In this document: in pieces, positions 25,838 through 34,419 of the stretch | How the letters are laid out: every line of letters starts with the position of its first letter | How positions within the stretch are numbered: position 1 is the first letter of the stretch | Source: Lachnospiraceae bacterium | Lineage (GTDB): Bacteria > Bacillota > Clostridia > Lachnospirales > Lachnospiraceae | Reading direction: 5' to 3' | Length of the DNA stretch: 64,000 bases | Assembly (NCBI GenBank): GCA_014804425.1 | Contig: JAAUZV010000006.1 | Coordinates: 42,421 to 106,420, forward strand | The notes under the pieces: generated by a model | The model's input: the letters and a program-made list of their open reading frames with translations, nothing else | The model's database searches: none | Told to the model about the DNA's origin: nothing | Made by a program: the position numbers and the translations under genes

Positions 25838-28800
25838 TTAATCCTGCGTCTGCGCTGAAAATAATTTCGCAGTCAGAAAGTTTTTTTCCTCATATGCGGC
25901 ATACATCTTATGAAAGCCGGAATAATCCTGCAGAGTGCCTGCAATGACTAAATCATTGATATCCGCATAACGAGTCCCGCCGCTGCCCGCACTCATATCG
26001 CTCTTGCTGATGGTCGCGCTCTCCGTGAGCTGCTCGCCCTCGGCGGTGTCCTCCGTGATGTAATATTGCAGCGTCTCCCCAAAAAAGAGCACGAGCGATT
26101 TGATATGGATTCCTTCGTACATCTCCGTCATCGGTTCCGTCACATATGCGCCGTCCCCATCCTCCGCCTGCATCACATAATGCAGCAGCACCCGCCTGCC
26201 CGGTACCGTGCGGTACTCGATCATCGTCTCGTCCGCACAGCGTTCTACACAGCGTATGGTCTGCGCATATTCCGCAAAAAACGGGAAGCAGATGCCTTTC
26301 GCCATAAAATATTCCAAAAACCGTCCGGCAAGCTGTAACACTTCCTCGCCTGCGGTAGAAACAGAGTCGGCATAAAACTTGAGGTAAGCAAGGCGGCATA
26401 CGTCATGAAGCTCCTCGCCGCGATAAAATAATCTTGTAAAGTAGGAAAACAATTTTTCATCCACAACATTGCCGCGGACAAAAAAATCATAGGCACAGAC
26501 CGTCAGATACGCAAGCTCGACCTGCTTTCCCGCGCCGTTTTTTACATAGGAATAGAACAATTCGTTCTTTTCCCCGATATAATATCCGCTGAACAGGATC
26601 TGCAATAAGATCCGTTCGCACAGGTTGTTCACATCCAGTTCAAAATCCTTTGCCGCCTTCCAGATGTCGCGCAGATGCTTGGTTGTCCCCTCATAATACG
26701 CCGCAAGGTAGCGGAGAATATTTTCGTCATATTTCCCGCCCTCAAATGTGCGGAACGCGAGGGAGATCAGTTTTTCGTCCGGCTTAAACTCCGTCCTGAC
26801 GATCAGCCTGCTCAACAGCCGTACCGCGGTCGCCACATCCACCTGCTCCATTCCGAAGATGCAGAGCCATTGATATGCCCTGTCATACATCGTGCGCAGG
26901 ATCATCAGGCGTAAGAATTCGCTGCGCTCCCTTGTTCCCATATCCTCCGGATCAACGGCCAGTATCACGGCATCACATTCCTCTATCCGGTCATTGTCAT
27001 AGAGATACTGCGCCAGCCGCAGCCGGATCTCCTTCTTAAACTCGTCCTTTACCTGCCCGGATTCCCACAGCCGTTTGTAGCAATCCACATTTTTGGCGGT
27101 AACTACGACACCGCTGCGTCCGCCCTCGCACAAATAGAGATCCATCCCCAGATGATTTCTTACGTTTCCGCCTATCTCCTTGATAAAACGTCCGGGTATC
27201 ATGAGTTTCTCAATGCGGTACAATTCGCCCGATACCCTGCGGTTCCCGTTTTCATCCTGGAGCAGGATCTGATACGACGAGTCATAGATCGGAACGACCG
27301 TCTTCCTGTCCGTGACAGGATAGACATGCTCTCCCTTTACGCGGTCATAGATCAGCACGATCTGCCTGCATTTATCATCCCTGACCGTAATGAGATGGGA
27401 AAAGAGCAATGTGACAAACTGCGGCGCGTTCTCCTCGTTCAGCATAGCGGGCGTGACAAGCTCGCTGTAAAGATACGCAAGCTGCCTGTTGATATGTCCC
27501 ATTGCGATCTGTTCCAGCAAAAACCGTTCCACAAACTGGCGATAAGTGAGCGCAATCTCGGGATACTTCTCCCGATTGCGGTAAACGTTGGCATAGAGCA
27601 TGCTCTTTCCCTGATAATCCAGCTCGCTGTGGTACGCAAAATACATCATGACCATTTTGGGGAGCTCGCCCTCAAAATCCGCAGGCAGAGAAAGCATGTA
27701 GGATTCATACAGTCTCGTCACACGCAGCTCACGTTCAACGCCGAGCGCATACCACGGAAAATAGCGTTCCCCGAATTTCCCGCCCTTGATCAGAAAGCTG
27801 AGCAGAATCTGCAGCGTTTCGTCATTCTTTGTGGTCTCATAGCTTTTCTGCAGGATAAAAAACATTCTGTCGGAATACTGCTTGATCTTAGGCGCAAGAT
27901 TTTGAAGCTGCAAAATGACGTCTTTCCCCAGCACATCTTTTTTTGCCGCATAATTTAATACCTGAAGCTCAAACTCGGAAAGCTTGCTTAACATCGTCGG
28001 GTTTGCGTTCAGAAGCGCAAGCGCCTCCATGTAAAGAACGGGACTCTTGCAGCTTTCATGAAACTGGTTTTCCAAAAACAGCCACTTTTTATAGGGGCTT
28101 TTGGAGAACTCCTCCCGCAGATAAAGAAGCAGCCACGCGATCCGCCAGTTCTCGGGATACTGCGCATAAATCTGCTCCACCTCGCTTGTCACCTCATCGA
28201 CATAGACTTCGCTGCGCCGTATCAAAGAAGTCAGATATAAGTAATAGCACCAATGCTCGGGCGCGCGCTTGCCATAGGTGAGATCCTGCTCCACGCGCTC
28301 TAAGATCCACTTCGCTTCATTGATGCGCTCCTCCGTGATCAGAAGCTGCGCCTTGAACAGACGCGCCGGAATGTTCCGTTCCTCCAATTCATTCATGCGC
28401 TCCACGATCTTTTTGGATTCGCGGAGCCACACGGCTGACGAGATCTTTTTCGTGCGGAACGCGGCATAATAGTCCATCAGTGAGACTGTCAGGCGGCGCA
28501 TTTCCTTTTTTCTCGAAAAAGCAACGCCGTACCTCTTAGCTGCCGTGACCTGAATCTCAATACAGATGTCCACGGATGCGTTAAACAGCCGCACATAACC
28601 GAAATTATTGCCCGCATGCAATCCCGCGCTGTCCACCACAAATCCGGTATTGCATATATTTCCCAAAAAATCATCGTCCGTCAGTACTTTTTTCTCAACG
28701 GAGAGAAAATCGCCGTCCGTCTCGATGGCGAGCGCCGTATAGCCCCAGCCGTTGCGTGTGATCGTAATGCGCCCCTGCGCGGTGCTCTCCGGCTCCTCCA

Positions 28801-29404
28801 TACGGATATGCGTCTCCATCGGAATGTACTCGATCGGCTGTTTTTTATTGATCTCGATCAAAAACTCATCCACATTCTGCTGATTGCCCTTCATGCCCGA
28901 AAGACCGAGATAAGTATTTAAGTAACGGCAGTCCGTTCCGTGAAACAACGACAGAAAATCGGCACGATAAAACAACGCGACCGCTTCATCCCAATTTGTT
29001 TTGGCCAGATTGGCAAAATGAAAGAGATTCTTGACCGGTCCGAGCAGCGAGTTGAGTACGCTGTGAGAGACCGTCACCACGAACGGAATCGTATATTCAC
29101 CCGCGCTGGAAACAATGGAGAATTCTCCCTTCTGGATGTCACCCTCCTCCATGCCGATGCCCGAAAAACGATAGATGATCTCTGCCTGTGTCCCCTCAAA
29201 CTCCGCTTTCAGACACTGCATGCGCAAAGAAGAGGAACGCACTGTTCCCGCGACCTGATTTCCTCCCCTTGACTTCAGCTGAAAGCTTCCCTTCACGGTC
29301 TCTCCCTTACGAATGGAAAGCTCGATCTTATAATCGGAAAGCACAAGGGATCCGGCATCATATTCAATTTTTCCGTCAATCAAGCGCTGCGTTACCGATT
29401 CCAC
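25838..29404 (-). CDS. Giant cytoplasmic repeat protein (resembles DUF5717 family)
   Basis: A 1188-residue protein without signal peptide or clear membrane segment. The first 120 residues look like a beta-sandwich (YKIELSIRKGETVKGSFQL). Then comes a long alpha-helical solenoid with TPR-like helix pairs (for example RIAWLLLYLREEFSKSPYKK) and, late in the chain, another beta-rich part (VVPIYDSSYQILLQDENG). A short Gly/Ser linker (DMSAGSGG) precedes a C-terminal helical tail. From memory it resembles the DUF5717 family of Lachnospiraceae. The start is a GTG with AAGGA 11 bases upstream, behind a TTGCGA-N17-TATAAT promoter. As first gene it probably provides the scaffold of the operon. Confidence 0.75.
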   Translation of the reverse strand: MESVTQRLIDGKIEYDAGSLVLSDYKIELSIRKGETVKGSFQLKSRGGNQVAGTVRSSSLRMQCLKAEFEGTQAEIIYRFSGIGMEEGDIQKGEFSIVSSAGEYTIPFVVTVSHSVLNSLLGPVKNLFHFANLAKTNWDEAVALFYRADFLSLFHGTDCRYLNTYLGLSGMKGNQQNVDEFLIEINKKQPIEYIPMETHIRMEEPESTAQGRITITRNGWGYTALAIETDGDFLSVEKKVLTDDDFLGNICNTGFVVDSAGLHAGNNFGYVRLFNASVDICIEIQVTAAKRYGVAFSRKKEMRRLTVSLMDYYAAFRTKKISSAVWLRESKKIVERMNELEERNIPARLFKAQLLITEERINEAKWILERVEQDLTYGKRAPEHWCYYLYLTSLIRRSEVYVDEVTSEVEQIYAQYPENWRIAWLLLYLREEFSKSPYKKWLFLENQFHESCKSPVLYMEALALLNANPTMLSKLSEFELQVLNYAAKKDVLGKDVILQLQNLAPKIKQYSDRMFFILQKSYETTKNDETLQILLSFLIKGGKFGERYFPWYALGVERELRVTRLYESYMLSLPADFEGELPKMVMMYFAYHSELDYQGKSMLYANVYRNREKYPEIALTYRQFVERFLLEQIAMGHINRQLAYLYSELVTPAMLNEENAPQFVTLLFSHLITVRDDKCRQIVLIYDRVKGEHVYPVTDRKTVVPIYDSSYQILLQDENGNRRVSGELYRIEKLMIPGRFIKEIGGNVRNHLGMDLYLCEGGRSGVVVTAKNVDCYKRLWESGQVKDEFKKEIRLRLAQYLYDNDRIEECDAVILAVDPEDMGTRERSEFLRLMILRTMYDRAYQWLCIFGMEQVDVATAVRLLSRLIVRTEFKPDEKLISLAFRTFEGGKYDENILRYLAAYYEGTTKHLRDIWKAAKDFELDVNNLCERILLQILFSGYYIGEKNELFYSYVKNGAGKQVELAYLTVCAYDFFVRGNVVDEKLFSYFTRLFYRGEELHDVCRLAYLKFYADSVSTAGEEVLQLAGRFLEYFMAKGICFPFFAEYAQTIRCVERCADETMIEYRTVPGRRVLLHYVMQAEDGDGAYVTEPMTEMYEGIHIKSLVLFFGETLQYYITEDTAEGEQLTESATISKSDMSAGSGGTRYADINDLVIAGTLQDYSGFHKMYAAYEEKNFLTAKLFSAQTQD

Positions 29405-29443
29405 AACAAAAACCGTCCTTATACGTCATAAAAATCCACTTTT

Positions 29444-29472
29444 ATTATAGGATAAAACGACTTACTTCGCAA
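29444..29472 (-). promoter_or_regulatory. Promoter of the five-gene operon
   Basis: On the minus strand TTGCGA (29472-29467), a 17-base spacer and TATAAT (29449-29444), about 40 bases before the GTG start at 29404. Confidence 0.7.
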
Positions 29473-29573
29473 CGTATTATTTTGGTGTAAAAAATGTAAA
29501 TGTACTGTCGGAAGATACGAACATCACATTCACTCATCCATATTCAAATTGATGATATCACCAGGAAAAATAA

Positions 29574-29602
29574 TTGACGCATTACTATAGAAATGCTAAA
29601 AT
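29574..29602 (+). promoter_or_regulatory. Promoter of the antisense RNA
   Basis: TTGACG (29574-29579), a 17-base spacer and TAAAAT (29597-29602), the latter preceded by TGC as an extended -10. It drives a short transcript toward the toxin gene's 3' end. Confidence 0.75.
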
Positions 29603-29608
29603 AAATAT

Positions 29609-29701
29609 GAAAAAGGTGCCGCCGTACAGTAGCGGTTCGCCAAGTTATTAGTTACTAATCAAAAAGCAACCATTATCCTTGGTCGGGGCGGTTGCTTTTT
29701 T
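29609..29701 (+). ncRNA. Candidate antitoxin RNA of a type I toxin-antitoxin pair
   Basis: A roughly 93-base transcript is predicted from the promoter at 29574 to the terminator ending at 29701. Its 5' part contains a CCGC...GCGG hairpin and GCGGTTCGCC. Its 3' part is antisense to the last nine codons and 3' end of the small hydrophobic ORF on the minus strand. It contains no open reading frame of note. The convergent 3'-overlap arrangement resembles txpA/RatA of Bacillus, but I do not recognise the RNA family. Confidence 0.6.
29661..29701. terminator. Bidirectional terminator inside the toxin 3' end
   Basis: AAAAAGCAACC pairs with GGTTGCTTTTT around an 18-base loop, with T tracts on both strands. 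On the minus strand the left half is part of the toxin coding sequence (QKSNRP codons), so it can end both RNAs. Confidence 0.85.
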
Positions 29702-29831
29702 GATGTCTAGTCGTCTTAGTAGTCTGCCAGATACTGATCACAGTAACGACAATGCTAATTACCGTCACTACAATACCGACAATCCCTACTATTACTTCAA
29801 ACATCTCATGTTCCTTTCCCATATTTTCCAT
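29673..29831 (-). CDS. Small hydrophobic peptide, candidate type I toxin
   Basis: A 52-residue ORF too short for the track. A polar start (MENMGKEHEM) precedes one long hydrophobic helix (FEVIVGIVGIVVTVISIVV and onward, about residues 11-35) and a basic tail (TTKTTRHQKSNRPDQG). This is the usual plan of membrane-acting type I toxins. GGAGGTG six bases before the ATG is a strong ribosome binding site. The last codons encode the shared terminator hairpin, and a predicted antisense RNA overlaps the 3' end. The leader contains GGCGAACCGC on the plus strand, the inverse of a motif in the antisense RNA. The toxin role is inferred from layout alone. Confidence 0.65.
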   Translation of the reverse strand: MENMGKEHEMFEVIVGIVGIVVTVISIVVTVISIWQTTKTTRHQKSNRPDQG

Positions 29832-29971
29832 ATGTATCACCTCCGCTGATACTGGAAGTTCTCAAAATGTACTCATTTTGGCAAAGGCGAACCGCATACC
29901 GTACTGCTTGGCAGCACCCATGAAAATGTTATCATATCTCCACTTATTCTACAACTGAAATTTAGTATCAC

Positions 29972-30928
29972 TCATATAGTAACCGGCACCACACATACAC
30001 GGTCCTTCAGCTGTGTGACAAGTTCTAAAGACGGCGGTCTTGTCCCCTGCGTCGTCACAGCGCCTGCAGCGGCAGCCGTGGCAAATGACAGCCGCTCCTT
30101 CGGCAGGCAGCCGCGCATGGAGGACAGCGCGTATGCCGCAGCCATCGTATCGCCCGCGCCAACCGTGGAGCATACTGTCACAGGAACGGCGGGCGCATAC
30201 CACGCTTCTTTCCCCGTCAGCAGGACAGCTCCCTGCGAACCCATGGAAACGAGAATTTCCGCGATGCCGCGCTCTGCGAGCACACGTGCCGCCGACAATG
30301 CCCGCTCTTTCTCATTCTCGCCCGTCATCTCCACATGCTGTTCCTTACAGTATGTTGAAAGCTCGTCAAGATTCGGCTTGATGATGTCCGGCTTTGCGGT
30401 GAGTCCCTCGCGAAACAGCGCGCCGTCCGCATCGAGCAGCGCCCTTGCGCCGTGCCTGTGAACAAGCCCGATCAGATCTGCATAGATGGTCTTTGGCACG
30501 CTCCCCGGCGCACTGCCGGAAAGTATGACAAGATCATCCTCCCGTATCGCCGCCTCCATGCCTTTATACAGAATATCAATCTCCGCATCCGTCACCGTCG
30601 GTCCCGCCTCATTGATCTCCGTCACATTCCCATCGTCGCCGACCACCTTTACGTTCGTTCTCGTCTCGCCGCTGATCAGCGTAAAGCAGCTTGGAACTTC
30701 CGTTTTATCCAAGGTCTCCCGTATGAATGCGCCCTGTCTGCCGCCCAAAAGTCCCATTGCAAGCGTTTCTCCGCCGAGCGCACAAACAGCGCGGGAGACA
30801 TTGATACCCTTGCCCCCCGCGTCCTTAAGTGCCTCGCGGACACGATTCAATCCGCCGATATGCAGACTCTCCACCCGGACCGTCTTATCGACGGCAGGAT
30901 TTAATGTTACCGTGATGATTCTCGCCAT
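29972..30928 (-). CDS. PfkB-family 1-phosphofructokinase-like hexose phosphate kinase
   Basis: A 318-residue cytoplasmic kinase of the ribokinase/PfkB group. Seen are the N-terminal TLNPAVDKTV typical of the FruK/LacC branch, the substrate-binding GGKGINVSRA, and the C-terminal VGAGDTMAAAYA with the catalytic aspartate. This branch phosphorylates fructose 1-phosphate or tagatose 6-phosphate. No fruR or fructose PTS gene is adjacent, so the substrate cannot be settled and I give no symbol. GGAG lies six bases before the ATG. The gene reads toward the toxin locus. Confidence 0.88.
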   Translation of the reverse strand: MARIITVTLNPAVDKTVRVESLHIGGLNRVREALKDAGGKGINVSRAVCALGGETLAMGLLGGRQGAFIRETLDKTEVPSCFTLISGETRTNVKVVGDDGNVTEINEAGPTVTDAEIDILYKGMEAAIREDDLVILSGSAPGSVPKTIYADLIGLVHRHGARALLDADGALFREGLTAKPDIIKPNLDELSTYCKEQHVEMTGENEKERALSAARVLAERGIAEILVSMGSQGAVLLTGKEAWYAPAVPVTVCSTVGAGDTMAAAYALSSMRGCLPKERLSFATAAAAGAVTTQGTRPPSLELVTQLKDRVCVVPVTI

Positions 30929-31006
30929 ACGATGCTCCGTCGCCTGTCTGGACGCTTTCTTCCAGACTCAACACAGATTCCTTTTAGAATCCGTTTATTT
31001 GTCACA

Positions 31007-33085
31007 TTATTTTGCCAACAGCATCATGATCTTATTGCTTCTTGCCACAAACTTTGTCATCGCCTCCGGCTCAAGCGGCGCTTGCTGGATGAGTGCCAGA
31101 TCGTAAAGCTGCTCGCAGATCGTACTTACATTCTCGCCGTCCTTGTGCTCCAAAATATACTGAACCAGCTTATTATTTGCATTCAGGGTCAGCGTTAACC
31201 CTTCCTTGCCCATGCCCGGCATTCCCATTCCCGGCATCGCATACATTTTCATCATATCCTGCATGCGGCGCGTCTCCTCGGAGAGCGTTACCATGGAGGA
31301 AATGTCCTTATTTTTCAGCCGCTCAAGCTTGACTGTCACATTGTCTTTCTTGATCGCTTTCTTAAAGAGCTTATTTAACTCCTCAGACTGTGCCGCAAGC
31401 TCCTCCGCCGCCTTCTTGGATGTCTTTGCCTTCATGTCATCCGTGATGTCCGCGTCGATCCGCATGAAACGGATGCCCTCGTTTTTGGACTCGAGCTGCG
31501 TGATGAACGGCTGGTCGATATTATCCTTTAAGATCACGGCATCCATCTTCGCCTTGCGGAACATATTGATATACTGGCTCTGCTGCACTTCATCCGTGAC
31601 GTAGTAGATGACCTTTTCTTTCTTCTCATCTGCTTCCGCATCTTCTTCGTCCGCATCGCCGTCCGTATCCTCTGTCACAACCTCTGTCTCGACCGCTTCT
31701 CCGGTCTCCACATCTGTTGCCGCGCCGGCATCCTGATCCTCTTCCGCCGTATCGATCGGCTTCACTTCCAGGCACTCCGGCAGCGTACGGTACTCGCCGT
31801 CAATATTCTTAAACAGGATATAATCCGTCATTTTTTCGCAGAACTTATCGTCTTTTAAGCAGCCGAATTTGATGAACGGACTGATGTCATCCCAGTATTT
31901 CTGATATTCCTCTTTCTCCGTTTTGCAAAGTCCCGCCAGCTTGTCGGCAACCTTTTTCGTGATGTAATCGGAAATCTTCTTCACAAAGCCGTCATTCTGC
32001 AGCGCGCTTCTCGATACATTGAGGGGCAGATCCGGACAGTCGATCACACCCTTTAAGAGCATCAAAAATTCAGGAATGACTTCCTTAATATTATCCGCAA
32101 TGAACACCTGACTGTTATACAGCTTGATCGTTCCCTCGATGGACTCGTACTCCATGTTGATCTTCGGGAAATAAAGAATTCCCTTTAAGTTAAATGGATA
32201 GTCCATATTTAAGTGAATCCAGAACAGCGGCTCCTTGTAATCCTGAAATACCTTGCGGTAAAATTCAAGGTACTCCTCCTTTGTGCATTCAGACGGATTT
32301 TTCGCCCAAAGCGGCGTTGTATCATTTAACAGTTCCGGACGCTTTGCGATCTTTAATTTTTCGGGATCGCCCTCTTTCTCCGGTGCGATCGTTTCGATCA
32401 CGGTATCGGTATCAAGCTTCTCCTCCGCCTTGATCGTCTGCGTCGCCGTCGAATTCGCCACGGACAGATAGATCTCATACGGCATAAAAGAACAATATTT
32501 CTTTATGACCTCACGCGCCTTATACTCATTACAGAATTCCAGACAATCTTCATTTAAGTAGAGCGTGATCTCGGTACCGACCTCGTCCCGGCTGCCCTCG
32601 GTCATATCAAATTCTGTACCGCCGTCGCATTCCCAATGTACCGGAGCTGCACCTTCCTTAAAGGAAAGCGTGTCGATATGCACCGCATCGGCAACCATGA
32701 ATGCCGAGTAAAAACCGAGTCCGAAATGACCGATGATCTGGTCGTCGTTCGTCTTGTCCTTATATTTTTCAATGAAATCCGTTGCACCGGAAAATGCGAT
32801 CTGGTTAATATATTCCTCCACCTCGTCGGCGGTCATGCCAAGTCCGGTATCAATGAATTTCAGCGTTTTTTCCTCAGGATTACAGATGACCTGAATTTGG
32901 TTCTTGAAATCATCGGGGTAAGTATATTCTCCCATCATCTCCAGCTTTTTCAGCTTCGTGATCGCGTCACAGCCATTCGAGATCAGCTCCCGGTAAAAAA
33001 TATCATGGTCGGAATAGAGCCATTTCTTGATGATTGGAAAAATATTGTCGCTGTTAATGGATAAGTTGCCGTGTTTCTGTTCCAT
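31007..33085 (-). CDS. htpG: Hsp90-type chaperone HtpG
   Basis: A cytoplasmic ATP-dependent chaperone homodimer, 692 residues. The N-terminal ATPase domain shows ELISNGCDAITKL, the DTGLGMT motif and GHFGLGFYSAFMV; the middle and C-terminal domains follow. A strongly acidic stretch of about 47 residues (about 445-491, VVTEDTDGDADEEDAEA) is inserted at a loop that is short in model HtpG proteins. A CIRCE element sits just upstream of the promoter, so HrcA should repress it and heat should induce it, unlike the HrcA-independent htpG of Bacillus subtilis. Confidence 0.97.
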   Translation of the reverse strand: MEQKHGNLSINSDNIFPIIKKWLYSDHDIFYRELISNGCDAITKLKKLEMMGEYTYPDDFKNQIQVICNPEEKTLKFIDTGLGMTADEVEEYINQIAFSGATDFIEKYKDKTNDDQIIGHFGLGFYSAFMVADAVHIDTLSFKEGAAPVHWECDGGTEFDMTEGSRDEVGTEITLYLNEDCLEFCNEYKAREVIKKYCSFMPYEIYLSVANSTATQTIKAEEKLDTDTVIETIAPEKEGDPEKLKIAKRPELLNDTTPLWAKNPSECTKEEYLEFYRKVFQDYKEPLFWIHLNMDYPFNLKGILYFPKINMEYESIEGTIKLYNSQVFIADNIKEVIPEFLMLLKGVIDCPDLPLNVSRSALQNDGFVKKISDYITKKVADKLAGLCKTEKEEYQKYWDDISPFIKFGCLKDDKFCEKMTDYILFKNIDGEYRTLPECLEVKPIDTAEEDQDAGAATDVETGEAVETEVVTEDTDGDADEEDAEADEKKEKVIYYVTDEVQQSQYINMFRKAKMDAVILKDNIDQPFITQLESKNEGIRFMRIDADITDDMKAKTSKKAAEELAAQSEELNKLFKKAIKKDNVTVKLERLKNKDISSMVTLSEETRRMQDMMKMYAMPGMGMPGMGKEGLTLTLNANNKLVQYILEHKDGENVSTICEQLYDLALIQQAPLEPEAMTKFVARSNKIMMLLAK

Positions 33086-33128
33086 AAAAAATCACATTCC
33101 TTTCTTTGTCGCATTCGATTCTTATAAC

Positions 33129-33157
33129 AGTTTAATTCGGTCGTTACAAAATGTCAA
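33129..33157 (-). promoter_or_regulatory. Promoter of htpG
   Basis: On the minus strand TTGACA (33157-33152), a 17-base spacer and TAAACT (33134-33129). The CIRCE dyad ends seven bases upstream of the -35. Confidence 0.6.
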
Positions 33158-33164
33158 GAAAAAA

Positions 33165-33191
33165 TTAGCACTCGTTTTGAACGAGTGCTAG
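33165..33191. promoter_or_regulatory. CIRCE element (HrcA operator) of htpG
   Basis: TTAGCACTC-N9-GAGTGCTAG matches the CIRCE consensus except for the last base. It is located immediately upstream of the htpG promoter. Confidence 0.93.
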
Positions 33192-33268
33192 TAATCCTTG
33201 TGAAACCGCTCTATTATGCCTGTGCAGGGAATTATAAACTTTTTATAAAAGCCTGTGAATCTGCATCC

Positions 33269-34387
33269 TTATTCCTCAAACGCAAACGTAACGTCCGCAA
33301 AACAACGGTTATACACATCAAAAAAATCGGTGGTTGTCAGCTCCGAATCATGAAGCAGCCGGACTTCTTCCCAAAGCTCCTCATTGAGATAACGTGTCAA
33401 AGCCGACACAAACGACTCATACTGTTCGCCGAACACCTGCTCGCGCTGCGCCCTGACGATCTCCACCTTATTTTTATCGGTCTGCTCCCTGTCAAAGGTG
33501 CTGACGCATTTTAAGATCTCGTAACCCTGCGGCGTCTCGACAATTCCGCTGACCTGACCGTTCTCAAGCGAAAACGCCACATCCTCAAACGTCTCGTCCA
33601 TGTCTCCATGCCGCACAAACAGCGTATTTTCATCCGCCTCGTTATAGAGCTCCATCAGGCTTTCAAAATCCTCTCCCGCCTCTAAACGTTCGCTCAGTTC
33701 GACCGCCAGCGCATAGCGCTCACCCTTCTCCTCCTCACTCATCGCATAACCGCCGTCCGCGCCGACTGCCGTCGTTGTTTTCAATAAAATATGCTGAATG
33801 GTGATCGTGCGCGCTTCATCATCGCTGATCTCCGGGTTAATGTCTCGAATGATATAATGATAGACCTTGTCCGCCAGCGCATAATCCTGATACATGCCGT
33901 TGATCTGCTCCTGTGTGATCTCCAGAAGCTCCCTCTCCCGATCGGAAAGTGAAGAAAAATAGGTTTCTGCCGCCCGCGTACACAGCGCCTGCTCCTCCTC
34001 GGAAAGCGAAACATTCATCTCCTGTGCGAGCAGCGTCATGGATTTCACACGCGCGATACGCGCGAGCACGGTTTCTTTCACATTTTCCTCCAAAGTCACA
34101 CCGTTAAAATCCTGCTGCCATATTTCTTCCCCGAACACATTCTCATACTGATTCTGCGTGTTTGTCAAATATACCATCAGCTCGCTTTTCATGCAGGAAA
34201 CCGATCCGATGCGAAAAATCTCACCGCGCGCAAACCCCGTCGTCAGAATGAGTTTCGTATTATTCTCGCTCGTCTCCTTCTGTCCGCAGGCGCAGACCCC
34301 GGACAGAAACGTCAGCACCAACATGAGCGCCGCCATCCGCCGCATGGCGTTTCCGAACTTTCGCACAGTGTTTTTCTTTTTTTCCAT
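33269..34387 (-). CDS. Parvulin-type peptidylprolyl isomerase lipoprotein
   Basis: A 372-residue extracytoplasmic foldase. A basic N-terminus and hydrophobic core end in a lipobox-like GVCACG, so Cys about 34 is probably lipidated. A helical chaperone-like region follows, then a parvulin (SurA/PrsA-like) domain from about residue 195, with ITIQHILLKTT, FVRHGDMDETFEDVAF and the terminal GIVETPQGYEILK. Such proteins help exported proteins fold at the membrane surface. The start has GGGAG about 12 bases upstream, a loose spacing. It lies downstream of the PHP-domain gene in the same direction. Confidence 0.85.
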   Translation of the reverse strand: MEKKKNTVRKFGNAMRRMAALMLVLTFLSGVCACGQKETSENNTKLILTTGFARGEIFRIGSVSCMKSELMVYLTNTQNQYENVFGEEIWQQDFNGVTLEENVKETVLARIARVKSMTLLAQEMNVSLSEEEQALCTRAAETYFSSLSDRERELLEITQEQINGMYQDYALADKVYHYIIRDINPEISDDEARTITIQHILLKTTTAVGADGGYAMSEEEKGERYALAVELSERLEAGEDFESLMELYNEADENTLFVRHGDMDETFEDVAFSLENGQVSGIVETPQGYEILKCVSTFDREQTDKNKVEIVRAQREQVFGEQYESFVSALTRYLNEELWEEVRLLHDSELTTTDFFDVYNRCFADVTFAFEE

Positions 34388-34419
34388 TTCGCTATTACTA
34401 CTCCCTCAACACAACTAAA

